64,000 nucleotides of DNA from Cryptomeria japonica (Eukaryota > Streptophyta > Pinopsida > Cupressales > Cupressaceae), in the NCBI RefSeq assembly GCF_030272615.1, contig NC_081407.1:434028730-434092729 (forward strand). Direction: 5' to 3'. Shown one piece after another: positions 1 to 11,739 of the stretch. The translations under genes were made by a program, and so were the position numbers. The number at the start of each line of letters is the position of its first letter. The first letter of the stretch is position 1. The notes below the pieces were generated by a model. The model did not search any database. It had not been told where the DNA came from and worked only from the letters and a program-made list of their open reading frames with translations.

Positions 1-8
1 GGCTTAGC

Positions 9-560
9 GTGGATAACATCCCTAGAGTTGAAGGGAACTTGAATATGATTTCTTCTATAGGGAATAACAGGGACTCTGTCCCCCCGAACAAGGTTGAAAG
101 TATTGATACTTATGTGAATGGTTCAGGGATGAAGGAAAATGGGGATCATCCTAAACCCAAGAATGGAGAGACTAAATATTTTGATGATTATGTTTCTCTA
201 TCTCCTCAAGTGACTTTGTCTACTTTTGGAGATCAAAGAATGCATATGCTAAATGGTGAATCATCTATCTTAGTTGATTGCTTTAAGGAGTCCCCAACTC
301 TAGGGGAGAAACCTAGCCCTTCTAAGAAATCAGGATCTGGAAGGCTAAAATATAGTGATAAAGAAAATAAACGCCAAGAGGAATTAGAGGTGGAGGAGGA
401 TCCACCATTTTCACAAGTGGAAAGGAAAAAGGGAAACAAAAAGGCAGCGACCTTTGGAGTTTACATAAGAAATAGAATGAAGGTTGACTATGGGAATACT
501 AAAAGCTTAGGACACAAGTCTTCAAAGTATTACAGATGGGATACAAAAGACTATCCTTGA
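9..560 (+). pseudogene. LINE ORF1-like protein, C-terminal part
   Basis: This open frame of 183 codons ends 30 bases before the endonuclease frame. It is hydrophilic, rich in Ser, Lys, Glu and Pro, and ends in a basic segment (about residues 120-183) with several Lys/Arg clusters. Its position just before the endonuclease-RT frame fits the C-terminal tail of a LINE ORF1, the RNA-binding chaperone that forms the RNP with ORF2. I see no zinc knuckle or RRM in the visible part. The start at base 9 is only the first ATG in the window; the real start is probably upstream. Function is inferred from position. Confidence 0.5.
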
Positions 561-589
561 GATATGTCTAAACAACAACCCCTTAAACA

Positions 590-1275
590 ATGACGATTAT
601 GTCTTGGAACATAAGGGGGCTCAATAGCCTGCATAAGCAAGATATTTTGTCTAATTTCATTAGAGATCATAAGACAGATATTATGGTTATTCAGGAAACG
701 AAAATGCCAAGAGATAAAGTTATGAAGATGAAATACCTTGAGAATTGTGGAACACATTGTAATAGTTCGGATGGAGCTTTAGGAGGTTGCACCATTTTTT
801 AGAATGAAATTTTTTTCTCAAGGACTTTTATAAGTGAAGATGCTAATCATATATCTGTTAGATTGAAGCATATTAGAGATGACTTCTCCTAGATTTTGTC
901 CAACATCTATGCCCCTAACAATAAGTCTGCTAGGAGGAAAATTTGGAAGAGTTTAGCTATTTTTAGAGAGCAATTTCAGGATGTGAATTGGATAGTCATT
1001 GGTGACTTCAATACTCCTCTTCAGGATATGGAGAAGTTTGTCGGATCTCAAATCCAAGCAGATAGTGAGAAGGACCTTTTGGATTTTATTAATAATCAAT
1101 GCCTCCATTATCTGGATTTCAGAGGGGCTTCCTTTACCTAGACCAACAAGCATGCTAGTACTGATCTCATTCAGGATTATGCTTGATTGTGCTCTTATTT
1201 CTAATGGTTGGTTTTTCAAATGTGTGCACTCTTAATGCTCTTTCCAGAGTTGGTTCTGATCATTACCCCCTTAGC
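590..1275 (+). pseudogene. LINE ORF2, apurinic endonuclease domain
   Basis: The frame opens with MSWNIRGLN, the N-terminal motif of L1 endonucleases, followed by the metal-binding glutamate in IQETK at about codon 36. Further on are NIYAPN and VIGDFNTPL, the Y-P-N and GDFN motifs of the exonuclease-endonuclease-phosphatase fold, and a C-terminal SDHYPL motif holding the catalytic Asp-His pair. This domain nicks target DNA to prime reverse transcription. In-frame stops fall near 801, 890 and 1140, and the SDH motif is in another frame, so the domain cannot be made from this copy. The motifs themselves are well preserved, so the family call is firm. Confidence 0.85.
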
Positions 1276-1989
1276 TTTCTAGTGGAACCCATGTCGGGGA
1301 AGAAGAATCCTCTCTTCTGCTTTGAGAGAATGTGGACCCAACACCCACAGATCAAAGCCAAATTTTTTGAATGGTGCAACATAAAAGTTGAGGGTTCTAC
1401 CATGTTTCGTGTTGCTAAAGAGCTTGGTATGATTAAGTCTAATATTAGAAAATGGAACAAAGATTGTTTTGGAAATATTTTTCAAGCCAAAGCTAGTATC
1501 CAATTAGATCTAAAAGATATCTAGGATAAAATTCAAAAGGAAGGTTATATTGGAGATTATTTATTCAAGGAAAATGAGATCCTTATTCAATACCATGACA
1601 TTATATCTAAGGAGGAGGATTTCTTGAAACAAAGATCTAGATCTATTTGGTTGGCCTCTAGGGACAAGAATACTAAATTCTTCAATATGTCAACACTAAA
1701 ACACAAGGCTGCTAACATAATATCTAATATTCATAGGTATGGAATAGTTTTTGATAGGGAGAATTCTATTAGAGAGGAAGCAGTGCGTTTCTTGTCCAAT
1801 ATGTTAAAGGTTGAGGATTTTCTAGATGAAGTCAAATAGAAGAATTTCATTGAAGCTATTCCTAGACTGGCAGATGAAGATTGTAACAAACATCTTGGAG
1901 CTATATCTTCCCTTCAAGAAATTAAGAAGGAGGTCTTCTTGTTTGAAGGAAATAAGGCCCTAAGGCCTGATGGTTTTCCTATGTTTTTC

Positions 1990-3250
1990 TTTGAATAGAT
2001 GTTTTGGGAGATTGTGGGGGAAGATGTGGGTAATGTGGTTAAGGAATTTTATGGTTCCAGAAGAATTTTAAAGGATATCAATTCAACTATCATTATGTTA
2101 ATTCTGAATTATCTTGGAGCATATTTGTGTGAGGCTTTCTGTCCCATCAGTCTTTGTAATTCTCTCTACAAAATCTTTTCTAAAGTTTTGACGTCAAGAT
2201 TATTGGAGGTGTTCCCTCATTTCATCGCCGCTTAATAGAATAGATTTGTTCCTAGTCATCAGATATTGGACTCCATCATCACAATTCATGAGAATATCCA
2301 TTCTCTCGAGAACTCCAACTGTCAGGGTTTCTTGCTTAAACTTGACCTATCAAAAGCTTATGATTGGGTTGACTGGAACTTCCTTATTAAGACACTAGCT
2401 TCTTTTGGATTTTGTTGTAAATTCATTGATTTGATTTGGCAACTCATTACTACTTCTAGATCTGCGGTGATCATTAATGGGGCCCCTTCAAATATTTTTG
2501 AGGTCTCCAGAGGACCTCGTCAAGGAGATCCTTTATCTCCTATCCTTTTCACTCTTGTGGTAGAGACTTTTCGAAAATATATGCTCAAAATGATTAGAAC
2601 TGGAGGATTAAAAGGATTAAAACCTTCGTCTGATGTGCTTATGTGTCCACACCAACAATTCGTGGATGATACCATTGTTATGGGGGAAGCCTTGGTTGGG
2701 GAAGCACGATCTCTAAAAGAAATGTTGGCGGATTATATAAAAGCTTCAGGACAATGCATACATTATTCAAAAAGCTCACTCTACTTTATTAATACTCTTG
2801 AAGCTAGACAAAAGAAGATTTCTAACATATTGGGTTGTTCAATAGGTAAGTTACCTACTATTTACTTGGGTCTCCCACTCTACTCTAAAGTGCCCGATTC
2901 TTTCTAGATATCTTTGATTGATAAATTTCACAAAAAAATGGCTCGATGGAAAGGTGCTTTGTTGAGTCAGGCTGGTAAAGTTCAACTCTTAAAAGTGACC
3001 CTCCAAATTCTTCTAGTGTATTCCCTTGATTTGTTTAAAATACCTTCTAAATATGTTGAAGCAATTGGAGGTATTCAGAAGAAGTTTCTCTAGTCTGGAG
3101 TTGAAGAAAAAAAGAGAATGCCTCTTGTGGCATGGGACTATGTTTGCAAAACTAAAAAATGTGGTGGTCTCGCTCTGAGAAGTATTTTGGACTTCAACAA
3201 TGCCCTCCTTGCCAAGCAGATTTGGAGAATCTTTAATTTGAAAGGGGAAT
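1990..3250 (+). pseudogene. LINE ORF2, reverse transcriptase domain
   Basis: The clearest block, 2266-2907, contains LLKLDLSKAYDWVDW (motif A with catalytic Asp), RGPRQGDPLSPILF (motif B) and QFVDDTIVM (the F-V-D-D catalytic box, motif C). It ends with the YLGLPL motif typical of plant LINE reverse transcriptases. The stretch upstream (1990-2235) reads like the N-terminal fingers, including a degraded CPISLCN segment. Downstream, 2900-3250 continues as the thumb-connection region (ARWKG, LLSQAGK). Stops at about 1998, 2233 and 2906 break the frame. The domain copies LINE RNA into DNA at the nicked target. Confidence 0.88.
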
Positions 3251-4020
3251 GAAATGTTATATGGAGAAGGAAGTATCTTCAAAATATTGATTCAATTAAA
3301 AAAAAAATTGGTAACTAATGAAATCCCATTCGACTCAGCTCTATGGAATTTTACTGTTCGAGCGAGGACCATTGTTAACACTGAAGTTGGATGGAATTTG
3401 GGGTCTGGTAGGGAATTTAAATACTTGAAGGATAGCGGGATTGACCATGGAATTCTTTGCAATCATACAACTTTTAGCAAGTATATGGAAAGATGTAAAG
3501 TTAGATTTGGAAATTGGGTGGCTAACTACTTTGAAGATAATAAGTGGGTGGGTTAATTTGTCTGAAGTTAATGCTGATTTGCAACCTCTTCAGTTGTCAC
3601 TCTTCTTTTATGCTCAATCTGAATGAGGAATCAAATGGTTTGCAAGGGCTTCTCTTTGGGAGAATTTTCAGTTGCTTCAACCCTGGCTTCTCGATTTGAG
3701 AATCCTCATCCCCCTCCCCCTTGGGTTGGTGTTTGGTTTAAATTTCTTATTCCAAAGATTAATATACTTTTTTGGATTGTTGCAAAACAAATTTTTGACA
3801 ATTGATAATTTGTGTAAAATAGACTTTTATCTAACTAACATATGCATTCTGTGTATGAGGGAGGCAAAATCTAATTCTCACTTATTCCCGCACTGTGATT
3901 ATTCTTCCAAAGTTTGGGGGTCCCTAGGGTAGTTATGGAATGTGGATTAGGCCATCCCTTCTTCTCTTGTGGAGTCCTTTGCCCAATGGAGAGTGGTGAC
4001 TACTAATTATTCCTTGAAGC
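3250..4020 (+). pseudogene. LINE ORF2, linker and zf-RVT-like region
   Basis: Translation in two or three frames gives the segment between RT and RNase H. The 3680-3930 part contains an FWIVAKQ-like helix and a CILCMREAKSNSHLF..C pattern, the C-x2-C...H...C arrangement of the zf-RVT domain common in plant LINEs. Frame changes occur near 3556, 3623 and 3800. No catalytic role is expected; the zinc-binding module probably contacts nucleic acid. The assignment rests on the Cys/His pattern and on position. Confidence 0.6.
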
Positions 4021-4031
4021 TGCTTTAGTCC

Positions 4032-4803
4032 TTGTCCATTCCCCATCTGGTCTGGAGTCTTTGGAAAGAACATAACAATAGAATCTTCAAGAATACTGCT
4101 TCACCTCTTGTAGTTGTCTTCAATAAAATGCGAAGTGCCATTTCTAAGAACTATTTTTTTTCATGGGCAAACTATAAATTCAAGGTGAATAGTGTTTCTT
4201 CATATGATGCTGAAGTTGCCTCTAGATGGAGCATAAAGTTAGAATATCCCAGTGATCCTAGACTTGCTAAATCGCCTAGGGATAATGCTCATTGGATCCG
4301 TCCTCTAGTTGGATGGGTCAAAACTAACTTTGATGGGGCGGCTAAAGGAAATCCAGGGCCAGCTGGGTGTGGGGGACTGATTAGAGATGAATACAGTAGG
4401 ATTTTATCAGTGGTCGCACTCCCCTTGGGTTGTCAAATTAACCACCTAGCTGAAGTTGTGGCGGCCTACCATGGGTTAATGCTGGCTAGAAATATTAATG
4501 CCAATTTAGTTTGGCTGGAGGGGGATTCTAACAACATTATTCGATGTCTAATGCGAAAACAAAAATCTTCTTGGAATATCCAAATATGATCAATAAATCT
4601 AGGAATATTATAAAGTCATTCCAAAAAATTAAAATCTCCCACGCCTATTGTGAAGCTAATGGGTTGGTTGACCACTTTGCTAATATGGGCGTTAGGAGTA
4701 ATGATAAAAAAGTATGAGGGCTTGGTGATTGTTTATCAACTGAAGTTAAGGCCCGGTTTCTATATGATTTAGACTAGGAAAGACAAGTCAATATTCTTGA
4801 ATA
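4032..4803 (+). pseudogene. LINE ORF2, RNase H domain (C-terminus)
   Basis: The frame contains GWVKTNFDGAAKGNPGPAG, the first strand of a plant LINE RNase H with its catalytic Asp, then GGLIRDE, a Glu in HLAEVVAAYHGL, and WLEGDS with the third acidic residue. After a break near 4589 the frame resumes with HAYCEANGLVDHFANMG, the C-terminal N-x-x-A/V-D motif. All four acidic positions are recognisable. The domain removes RNA from the RNA-DNA hybrid. The upstream part (4032-4280) includes VWSLWKEHNNRIF, the conserved block before RNase H in plant LINEs. The protein ends near 4803. Confidence 0.85.
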
Positions 4804-4899
4804 AATGCATATGAAACCTCTTAATATGATGGCTTGGATTTTTATGATTAAGCGTGTCATTATTTTTCTACTCCTATATGCTTCACATGCTTTCTGGGT

Positions 4900-6465
4900 A
4901 TTTTGTGGCCTATTCTGGAGCTTTCTTGCCCTGTGCACTACTATCTTTGTTGATGCCATGGGAGGAGAAAGGAAAAGGGTTGAACCCTAGAATTGTGATT
5001 AGATCGGGAAGAATAAAACCATATGATGCATATTGGATCGTGGTGGGATTACCCTATTCATAGAAAGATTGCATGGTGCAGATGCTAATATCATAAAGAA
5101 ATTAGCCAAGGGTTTGAAGGATGACAAAATCTAAATTGGGGGTAAGAAGGTTGAGATAGATGAGAAGTTAATTGCTAAGGTCACTGGTCTGTCAATGGAA
5201 GCTGCAAAATTCTAAAGAGAGAGGAAAATGTCAGATGCTCTCAAAAGATTTCCTAGAAATAAGAAGGAAAGGGAAAAGATGGCCAAAGTGGACAAGATAA
5301 ACTACGATACAGGTAAAATCAAATCCATTTGGCGCTTTGTTCTTGTTGTTTTAATGATATATGTTACCCTAGATGGTAGATATAATAGTGCCTTTGGACA
5401 TCATTTTGTTCTGCTAAACCACTTTAGGCACAAAGTGCAGATTTCTTTCCCCTTCTTTCTACTTGCGTCCATCAATGCTAGCATTAAAGATCACAAAAAG
5501 AACAAAAAATTTCTTGTCCTTCATGGGGGTTTGATTTTCTTGATCCATGAACATATTAAAACCTTGCCCTCTCTTTCATCTAGGGTTCCTAAAGGTTCTA
5601 GCGAGTCTGAGGAAGATGATCATGTTAGCCTCTCCTTTGATGAGGAGGAATGGAATACTAAGATGGAAGAGTTTGATTTTGGATCAAAAGCTTCCTTGAA
5701 GATTGGTCACAAAGTTAAGAGATGTAGAGAATCCCCTATGTCTACCTCTAATTTTGATTCTTTGCCCTCTCACAAATCTATACTAGATACGTCCATTCCT
5801 GCCCTGAACAGGAGTGATAGACCCCCTTTCTCAAAGGACCTCAATGTAAATTCCTCTTTTCTCAGCTTGGATAGAGAGATCCCAAATGATGTCCTATCCA
5901 TCGTCTGTGATTAGGCTGCGGATAATTTAATGATGTTTAAATGGGCTTTCCATGAGATTAAGGACATCAATATCAACCTCTGGGCAATAAACAACAAACA
6001 AGAAAATCAAGGTACAAAATAGTGGACTAGAGAAAATCAATTGTCTACTCCATGCAGAAAACGGTGAGCATTGTAAGTGAAATAAAGAAAGACTATGATA
6101 GCAGAATATCTTGTCTAGGAGAAAAACTCAAGGACGAGTATGAAGCTAGATTGAGTCAGATGGAGAAAAAATTCCATAAAATTAATGAGAACTTGATATC
6201 TTTAGTTATAGTCATAAAGTGGTGAAGAGTTCTGCTGAGCATAAACACCATGGTTGGGAAGCTCGAAACTCTAAATCAGGAAGGGGCTACTGTGGATGTG
6301 GATTCCATGGATAAAAACAAGAGGAAACAATTGAGCCCTCTAAAAGAACCAGAGCCAATCTAAAGAAGAAATATGCAAATCAAGAAATTTAGGAACTCAA
6401 GAAAATTGCTTTAAATATGACTCAACTGGAAATTGAGGCCGTGGAGGCCCTTAAAAACTTGTACT
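4900..6465 (+). pseudogene. Accessory ORF3 of the LINE (domain + linker + coiled coil)
   Basis: After the RNase H stop the same strand encodes another broken protein. A start-like GRIKPYDAYWIV segment (about 5005-5060) is followed, after a frameshift, by KVEIDEKLIAKVTGLSMEA (about 5145-5205) and the open frame 5228-5914. The 5228-5914 frame has a helical N-terminal half with VLLNHFRHKVQISFPFFLL, then an acidic Ser-rich linker. The tail (about 6060-6460) is highly charged and heptad-like (EKLKDEYEARLSQMEKKF). I do not recognise a named family. The same plan recurs in the ORF at 13373-15286/27963-29130 and in the LTR ORF at 45590-49021. It may belong to this LINE or to a second fused insertion. 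Confidence 0.5.
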
Positions 6466-6640
6466 AGTTTCTTCCTTTTTGCTATCTCATTGCTAGGTTT
6501 TGGCTTGTTGTTGGTCTTTTGCTGACTCCCAGCTGGTTTTTAAAATAGGTGTATCTCTATGCATCTTTTTGATGTAGAACTTTGTTAAAGGTTTTTGAGT
6601 CCCTTCAAAATATGTTTGTTTCGTAATTAAAAACAACAAA
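6466..6640 (+). other. Probable LINE 3' tail
   Basis: This short T-rich segment follows the coiled-coil tail of ORF3 and ends with an AT-rich run. It carries no ORF. Just beyond it the sequence turns into minus-strand copia coding sequence, so it is the most likely 3' end of the LINE. No long poly-A and no target duplication could be identified. Confidence 0.4.
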
Positions 6641-6659
6641 TATTTTTCTTTTGTTGTTG

Positions 6660-8189
6660 CAAGTGCAATGACCTTTTACAAGCATGAAATCGAACTAGCT
6701 ATGATTTTGCCTACAATAAATGCATACCCTATGGTGCTCCTCTTGCTATTGTTATCACCTACTAGATCTTAATCAACATATTCCTATAGAGTTGAATGAA
6801 AACCTCCAAAACATGATTTCTAAGTTGTAGTATGTCTCAAATACCTAAGAATCCATTTTATTGCATTCCAATCCTCTTTTCTCGGATTGTTCATATACCT
6901 ACTCACAACTCCCATTGCACATGCAATATCCAACCTTGTCCACACCATTGCATACATCAAGCTAGTAACTGTTAAAGATTATAGAACCTTGGATATTTAC
7001 TCCATCTCCTCTTTTGTCTTGAGACATGTCTCCATAGTCAATTTGAAATGACTAGACAAAGGTGTACTAACAAGTTTTGCATTTTTCATTTGAAATGTTT
7101 TCAATAGCTTCTCTATGTACTCACTTTGAGACAATGCTGATGTATGATTTTTCCTATCTCTTGTTATTCTCACATTGAATCAAGTTTATAGAAAATGACA
7201 ATTATTTTTTCTCAATCTCATTTATAATGCATATTAGATATGGAAAAAAACATGTCATACATATCATAACAAAATAATATAGCTACCATTATCCAATCTC
7301 TTCAAGTAAACATAATAATTAGAATGGCATCTATTATAACCTTTTTGAAATATAAAACAATCAAATTTTAAGTACCATTGTTAGGGTGCTTACTTTAAGA
7401 CATACAAGCTCTTCTTTAATATACACGCTAAGTCCTTCTTACCTTTGAACTCATATCCTTGTGGTTGCTCCATATAAATATCTTCCTCCAAATCCCCATA
7501 GACAAAAGTTGTTTTTACATCTAATTGTTCAAGATACAAGCCTTTTGTAGCCACAAGACTAAGAATAGTTCTATTGAAGCAATTTTAATAATAGTAGAAA
7601 ATATTTCATCAAAACCTATACCTTTTTTTTGTGCAAAATCCTTTACAACAAGTCTTACCTTTTACCTTCATATTATTCCTTCATCATATAAAACCATTTG
7701 TTTTGCAATCCTCTTTTACATTTAGGCAACTAAACCAAGTTCCAAGTCAATTTTTGTATGAAAGAGTCCATTTCCTCTTTCATGCCTTTCTCCCACCTCT
7801 TTTTGGTTTCTACTTGCATTGCTTCTTCTAAACCAAGTCCCAAGTCAAGTTTTTACATGAAGGAGAGTATCATTTACAAGGTCTACTTATTTTGATAGAT
7901 CTTCTTGCAAGAATTTGAGTTACCTGTTGTTGTTATCATTGTTGAATATTTTGATTTTCTGGCACCTTTGGAACAACATTTTTCGAGATTTCATCAAGAA
8001 CCATATATTATGTGTTTTCCTTTTCCTATTTCTTTCTTTACAATTGATCTTTGTACATGAACTTCTCATTGAATATCACATATCTACTCTTAATGATTTT
8101 GTGATTTCATAATCTCATAAACGATAACAAAAATTAGTAACTCCACATATCTATTAAAAGTACACATCTTGGATTTTGCCTCAATATTT
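6660..8189 (-). pseudogene. Copia reverse transcriptase fragment
   Basis: On the minus strand, 7390-7500 reads as DVKTTFVYGDLEEDIYMEQ followed by a K-x-L-Y-x-L-K-Q-A-P-like block, the copia RT signature around motif A. About 7170-7250 gives the Y-V-D-D-M catalytic box. About 6840-6960 gives peptides of the downstream region that normally read AMVxTRPDIA and WxAIKxILRYL. Many stops and frameshifts are present. The 7520-8189 part covers the weakly conserved linker between integrase and RT and is mostly unreadable. The enzyme would have copied element RNA; this copy is dead. Confidence 0.7.
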
Positions 8190-8194
8190 ATTCT
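8190..8194. repeat. 5-bp target-site duplication (ATTCT), left
   Basis: ATTCT abuts the TG end of the inserted element and is repeated exactly at 9837-9841 after its CA end. A 5-bp duplication is the normal footprint of LTR retrotransposon integrase. Confidence 0.75.
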
Positions 8195-9836
8195 TGTGTA
8201 GGGGAAAAAGTGACACTAAGCAAACATGCCCTAATCTCACTTTCAATCACACACTTGTGGAATACGAAAGAGCCTAGAGGTATCACACAATTGGCTACTT
8301 CTTTTTGTGGAAAAGAGAGCCACGGGCTACCTATTAGGATTTCTATTCCTTTGTTGCAAATGATAGATAGAATGATGCAAGTTCAACTATTAACCCTAAA
8401 GTGTAAGTATGAACTAGTAACTTTGAGCACAAGATTGTAGAATTGAGATTTAATGATGAACAATTGTAAGGATAAGAGGAGAAACGTAAATGTGGACCTT
8501 GAATGGATTTGATTCTGCAAGATCTGCCGCTAAAGCCGGAAGCCTGAAATACTGAAGCTGCTACCTCTGAAACTGCTAAAATTCACTGAAATGGACAGGG
8601 ACCAGGGCGCCCAGTGCCCCTGTCCTGGCAGGACCAGGGCGCCCCACGCCCCTGTCCTAGCTTTCTGGGTTGGAATTTGGTGTGAAGTTCTGTCTCGGTC
8701 CGCTTTCGTCGGATCTGCAACTTGCGACATCCTTCAAATTCGGAAATCTGCACTTATATCTGAAAAGGGTTGTAGGTGGCTATATAGGGTTTTGCCTTAG
8801 TCAAACCCCCGTTTTGGTGATTTCCACCTCCACGAATAGCCAAGTTGTATAGTAAAAGTTGTGTGTGCAGACCTTGTGTGTGTGCAAGATCCTAAAATGA
8901 AAGTAAGCAAACTAGAGTAACCTATAAAGTAAACCCTAATTGCTTGTAATTGACAAAGTAAAATGCTCTAAATCAAGATGCAAAGTGATCTAAAGCATGA
9001 GTGCAAAGGATGTAATGAAGCTTGTGCAAAGATATGAAAACAACATGAAACCATACCCAACCCCAAGGGAGGGGTACAAGCCAATCTTTAGTCGATGATC
9101 TCTTATTGTTCTTCTATGTCTTCAAAGCCCTAAGTTGATGAATGAAATTGAATGCTTGATTAATGGATGTTGAGTGTTGTTGAAGATCCCACAAGACTTT
9201 CTCTTTTGCTACAATGCCTTCCTTCTTATTGCTTGTTGTTGTTGTCTCCATTCATGATTCTTCCTTATATGTCTCTTATGCTTTCAATTGAGAAAAGAGA
9301 GTCTTTATATAGGAAACCCTAGGTCTTAATTTCACTTTAGGCCGACTTAGAGATTGAATCTCCCGCCAATTTCTTGGGGTTAAGCTTTATTTTATGATTG
9401 GATCGCGCTCCTAAAATTTTGGGAAAAATGTCTGGGACCGTGTGCACTCCAGGCGCCATGGTCCTCTCCGGGCGCAATGGTCCCGACAACTTTTCACCAA
9501 ATTTTCAGGGCCGTCGGATATGATGATTTTAGAGAGAATCCCGAAGTTACAGCTGATTTCAAGATGTTTTGACCCCCAAAATTAGGCCTTAAAGTTCAAA
9601 ATAGGACCTAATTAGGGTTTTAGATTAAATGATGTATTGGAAGAACAAAATGAAAGGGGCACACTTTAATGAAAAGGGCCCAACTTTATGATATGGGAGA
9701 TGATAAAATAGAACCTTAGACCTAATTAATTTAATTAATTAAGTGCTAAAGGGGAAATGCAATGCAAAATGCAAAATGCAAAACTAGGTGTGAAATTGTA
9801 CCACCCTAGCAAATGCGTACAATTTACGATGCTACA
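8195..9836. mobile_element. Solo LTR (1642 bp) inserted in the copia remnant
   Basis: The unit begins TGTGTAGGGG, ends GATGCTACA, and is flanked by the perfect duplication ATTCT. The copia reading resumes on the far side. There is no coding frame, no primer-binding site and no second copy of the terminus inside it, so it is best read as a solo LTR left by recombination between two LTRs. TATA-like motifs lie near 8775 and 9306. Two neighbouring GC-rich units near 8595-8660 (GGACCAGGGCGCCC plus CCCCTGTCCT) form a local repeat, and related GGCGCCATGG-type sequence recurs near 9440-9485. Orientation is not determined. Confidence 0.72.
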
Positions 9837-9841
9837 ATTCT
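9837..9841. repeat. 5-bp target-site duplication (ATTCT), right
   Basis: This is the exact copy of 8190-8194 on the other side of the solo LTR. Confidence 0.75.
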
Positions 9842-10821
9842 ATTTTTGTCAATATGGACGAATGCTTCACAACCATAAATTTTCAAAAATGAGTTGTTTA
9901 CCTTTTTACTCATCCATGCCTCCTCTAGAATACCACCATTTAAGAAACTTGAAGACCTTCTATTGTTAAGTAAACAAAAATATCCACAACATCTACTCAT
10001 AATTGTAACTGTAATCCTAGGTGCAATCTCATACTCACATGTTACATGATTGTTCTATTATCATTCTAGACACACCATTTGCTTGTGGTGTTTCTAGAAT
10101 TGTCTTCTGTCTATGAATCTCATGGTGCGAATAGTAACTATCAAATTATATCTTGCAATATTCACTTCCATTATCTAATCTGAAACACTTTAACTTATTT
10201 CCTATCTCATTATCAACTAAAGCTTCCCATTTCTTAAAAGTATCAAATACATCATATTTTCTAGGAATAAAATAAACCAGTTTTTCTAGTTGCAACATTG
10301 ATAAAAGTAACATAATGATAAGAGCCACCAAGAGATGATACTTGAGCTAGTTGTCATACATCTAAATGCACAAGGTCTGAATTTCCACTCTTCTTTTCCT
10401 TCCCAACTTTGAGAAATATGACTCTCTTTAGTTTTTTTATAAATACATTTCATGAAAATCCAAATCAACCTTCTTCAAACCTAACAATAAATTCCTTGAA
10501 TGGAGTATCTGCATCCCCTTCTCCCTCATGTATCCAAGCCTATTGTGCCATAATGTTGTATTTGTTCCTATGGAAGTTAAGGAAATAGAAAACTTGAATT
10601 ACTAGTACATGTACCTACCTATTCTTCTATTTCTATTATCAGTGAATCTTTAGTGACCTTCCATGAATTTCTAATAAATATAACCGTGCAAACTTCACTT
10701 CCCAATTGTCTTGTTAAAATTAAATTTCTCCTCAAATCAAGACCATGCCTCAACTCTTCCAACAATCATTGGTTTCAATTTCATAATTTAATATGTATTT
10801 GAACCTTTCCAACAACTTTGT
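9842..10821 (-). pseudogene. Copia integrase and GAG-pre-integrase fragment
   Basis: The minus strand of 10140-10335 reads as VYFIPRKYDVFDTFKKWEALVDNE followed by KLKCFRLDNGSEY, the copia integrase core around its second catalytic Asp (normally R-S-D-N-G-G-E). About 9840-9960 gives peptides of the integrase C-terminal part. About 10480-10600 gives LWHNRLGYM, the GAG-pre-integrase zinc-finger region with its His, and beyond it NLILTRQLGS, normally just after protease. The order agrees with the RT fragment at 6660-8189. Stops and frameshifts are frequent. Protease and gag are missing because the 10822 element boundary cuts the sequence. Confidence 0.72.
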
Positions 10822-11738
10822 TGTTAGCAATTGACACTCATCTAGTGGATATCGATGCTTGATTAGTGGTTTAGGGTTGTCATTGATGGAAACTCTTCTT
10901 GAGATTCCTATCCGGTAATCACGGATCTTGATATTCGGAAGCGAATGTCAATCAGTAGCCACTTAACCGATATTTTAGGTCGAGGAGAGCAATTTTGGTC
11001 TGGAAGCTTCCGATGATTGCAGTGTTATGAATCATGCATGGGATGATTGGGCCAACATAGAGATATCATTTTATCATCGATTTGGTGATCCACATTTTTT
11101 TGGGTGATCCGGTCAAGCCGTCGTGATTACACGTTACTTCATCAGGCCGACTTGATAAACAATTATTTTGTGATTGCAGATATATAAGACCGGTGTAAAA
11201 GATATTTTTGGTGTGTGGTATGATTGATATGTGAGTGAGTGGTGATTGAGAATCCTTTGTAGTTTCACATGTACATTCTTGATCCGGTAGCTAACCGAGA
11301 CAATAAATAGAGAAAATTTACAGAGCAGATACAGTCAGAGATTTGGCACTTAACCGAAACTCATCCAGGCATTGTTAGATGATATTTTGGAGTTATTTAA
11401 TTGTATTTCATCAATATAATTGATCAGTAAGGCAGTGAGCCTTCCGGGGTTGTAGCCCTTATTGTAATTGAGTAGTGAGCTCTAGGCAGTGTGCCTAAGT
11501 TCTTGTGCATTCCCCCTCATATAATATTGTTTTGCTACTGGCCATAGTGGAATAATATAGCGGGTTCAAATCCCATCGTGGTTTTTCCCATTTGGGTTTC
11601 CACGTAAAAATCTTCGTGTTATGATTTTGTGGTTGGTTGTTCTGCATTTTAGTTTCATGCTTATGCTGTCGGTGGTTTAAAGTTAAATTAAAAAATTTGA
11701 AAACCGGTAGAACATTGATTCAACCCCCCCCCCCAACA
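10822..11738 (+). repeat. 5' LTR of the pol-less LTR element
   Basis: The repeat starts TGTTAGCAATTGACAC and ends with a C-run followed by CAACA. It aligns along its length with 29304-30220, with many substitutions. A TATATAAG box lies at 11181-11188. The terminal part, with the Thr-style sequence GGGTTTCCACGTAAAAATC and a C-rich run, resembles the LTR end of the copia element at 39829. Confidence 0.8.
11181..11188 (+). promoter_or_regulatory. TATA box in the 5' LTR
   Basis: TATATAAG lies about 360 bp into the LTR and is conserved at 29667-29674 in the 3' LTR. It is the likely core promoter of the element. Confidence 0.5.
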
Positions 11739-11739
11739 A

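Larger units (their letters stand above)
1..6640 (+). mobile_element. L1-type LINE, decayed, 5' end outside window
   Basis: The segment carries, in order, an ORF1-like frame, an apurinic endonuclease, a reverse transcriptase, a zf-RVT-like region, an RNase H and a further ORF, all on the + strand. There is no LTR. This order is that of plant L1 LINEs. The coding frames are broken by many in-frame stops and some frameshifts, so the copy is dead. The left end lies outside the window. The right end is placed near 6640, where an AT-rich 3' tail gives way to minus-strand copia sequence. A third ORF after RNase H is not part of the standard L1 layout. Confidence 0.8.
6655..10821 (-). mobile_element. 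Ty1/copia remnant, interrupted by a solo LTR
   Basis: Read on the minus strand, this segment gives degraded GAG-pre-integrase, integrase and reverse transcriptase peptides in the copia order (INT before RT). It lacks LTRs, protease and gag. It is split by the 1642-bp element at 8195-9836. The right edge is cut by the LTR element that starts at 10822. Frames are broken throughout, so this is one of the oldest layers in the window. Confidence 0.75.

Noticed and set aside
4805-4990. Small membrane protein
   Set aside because: The hydrophobic frame is a short reading in the LINE 3' region and overlaps another hydrophobic frame. Nothing supports expression.
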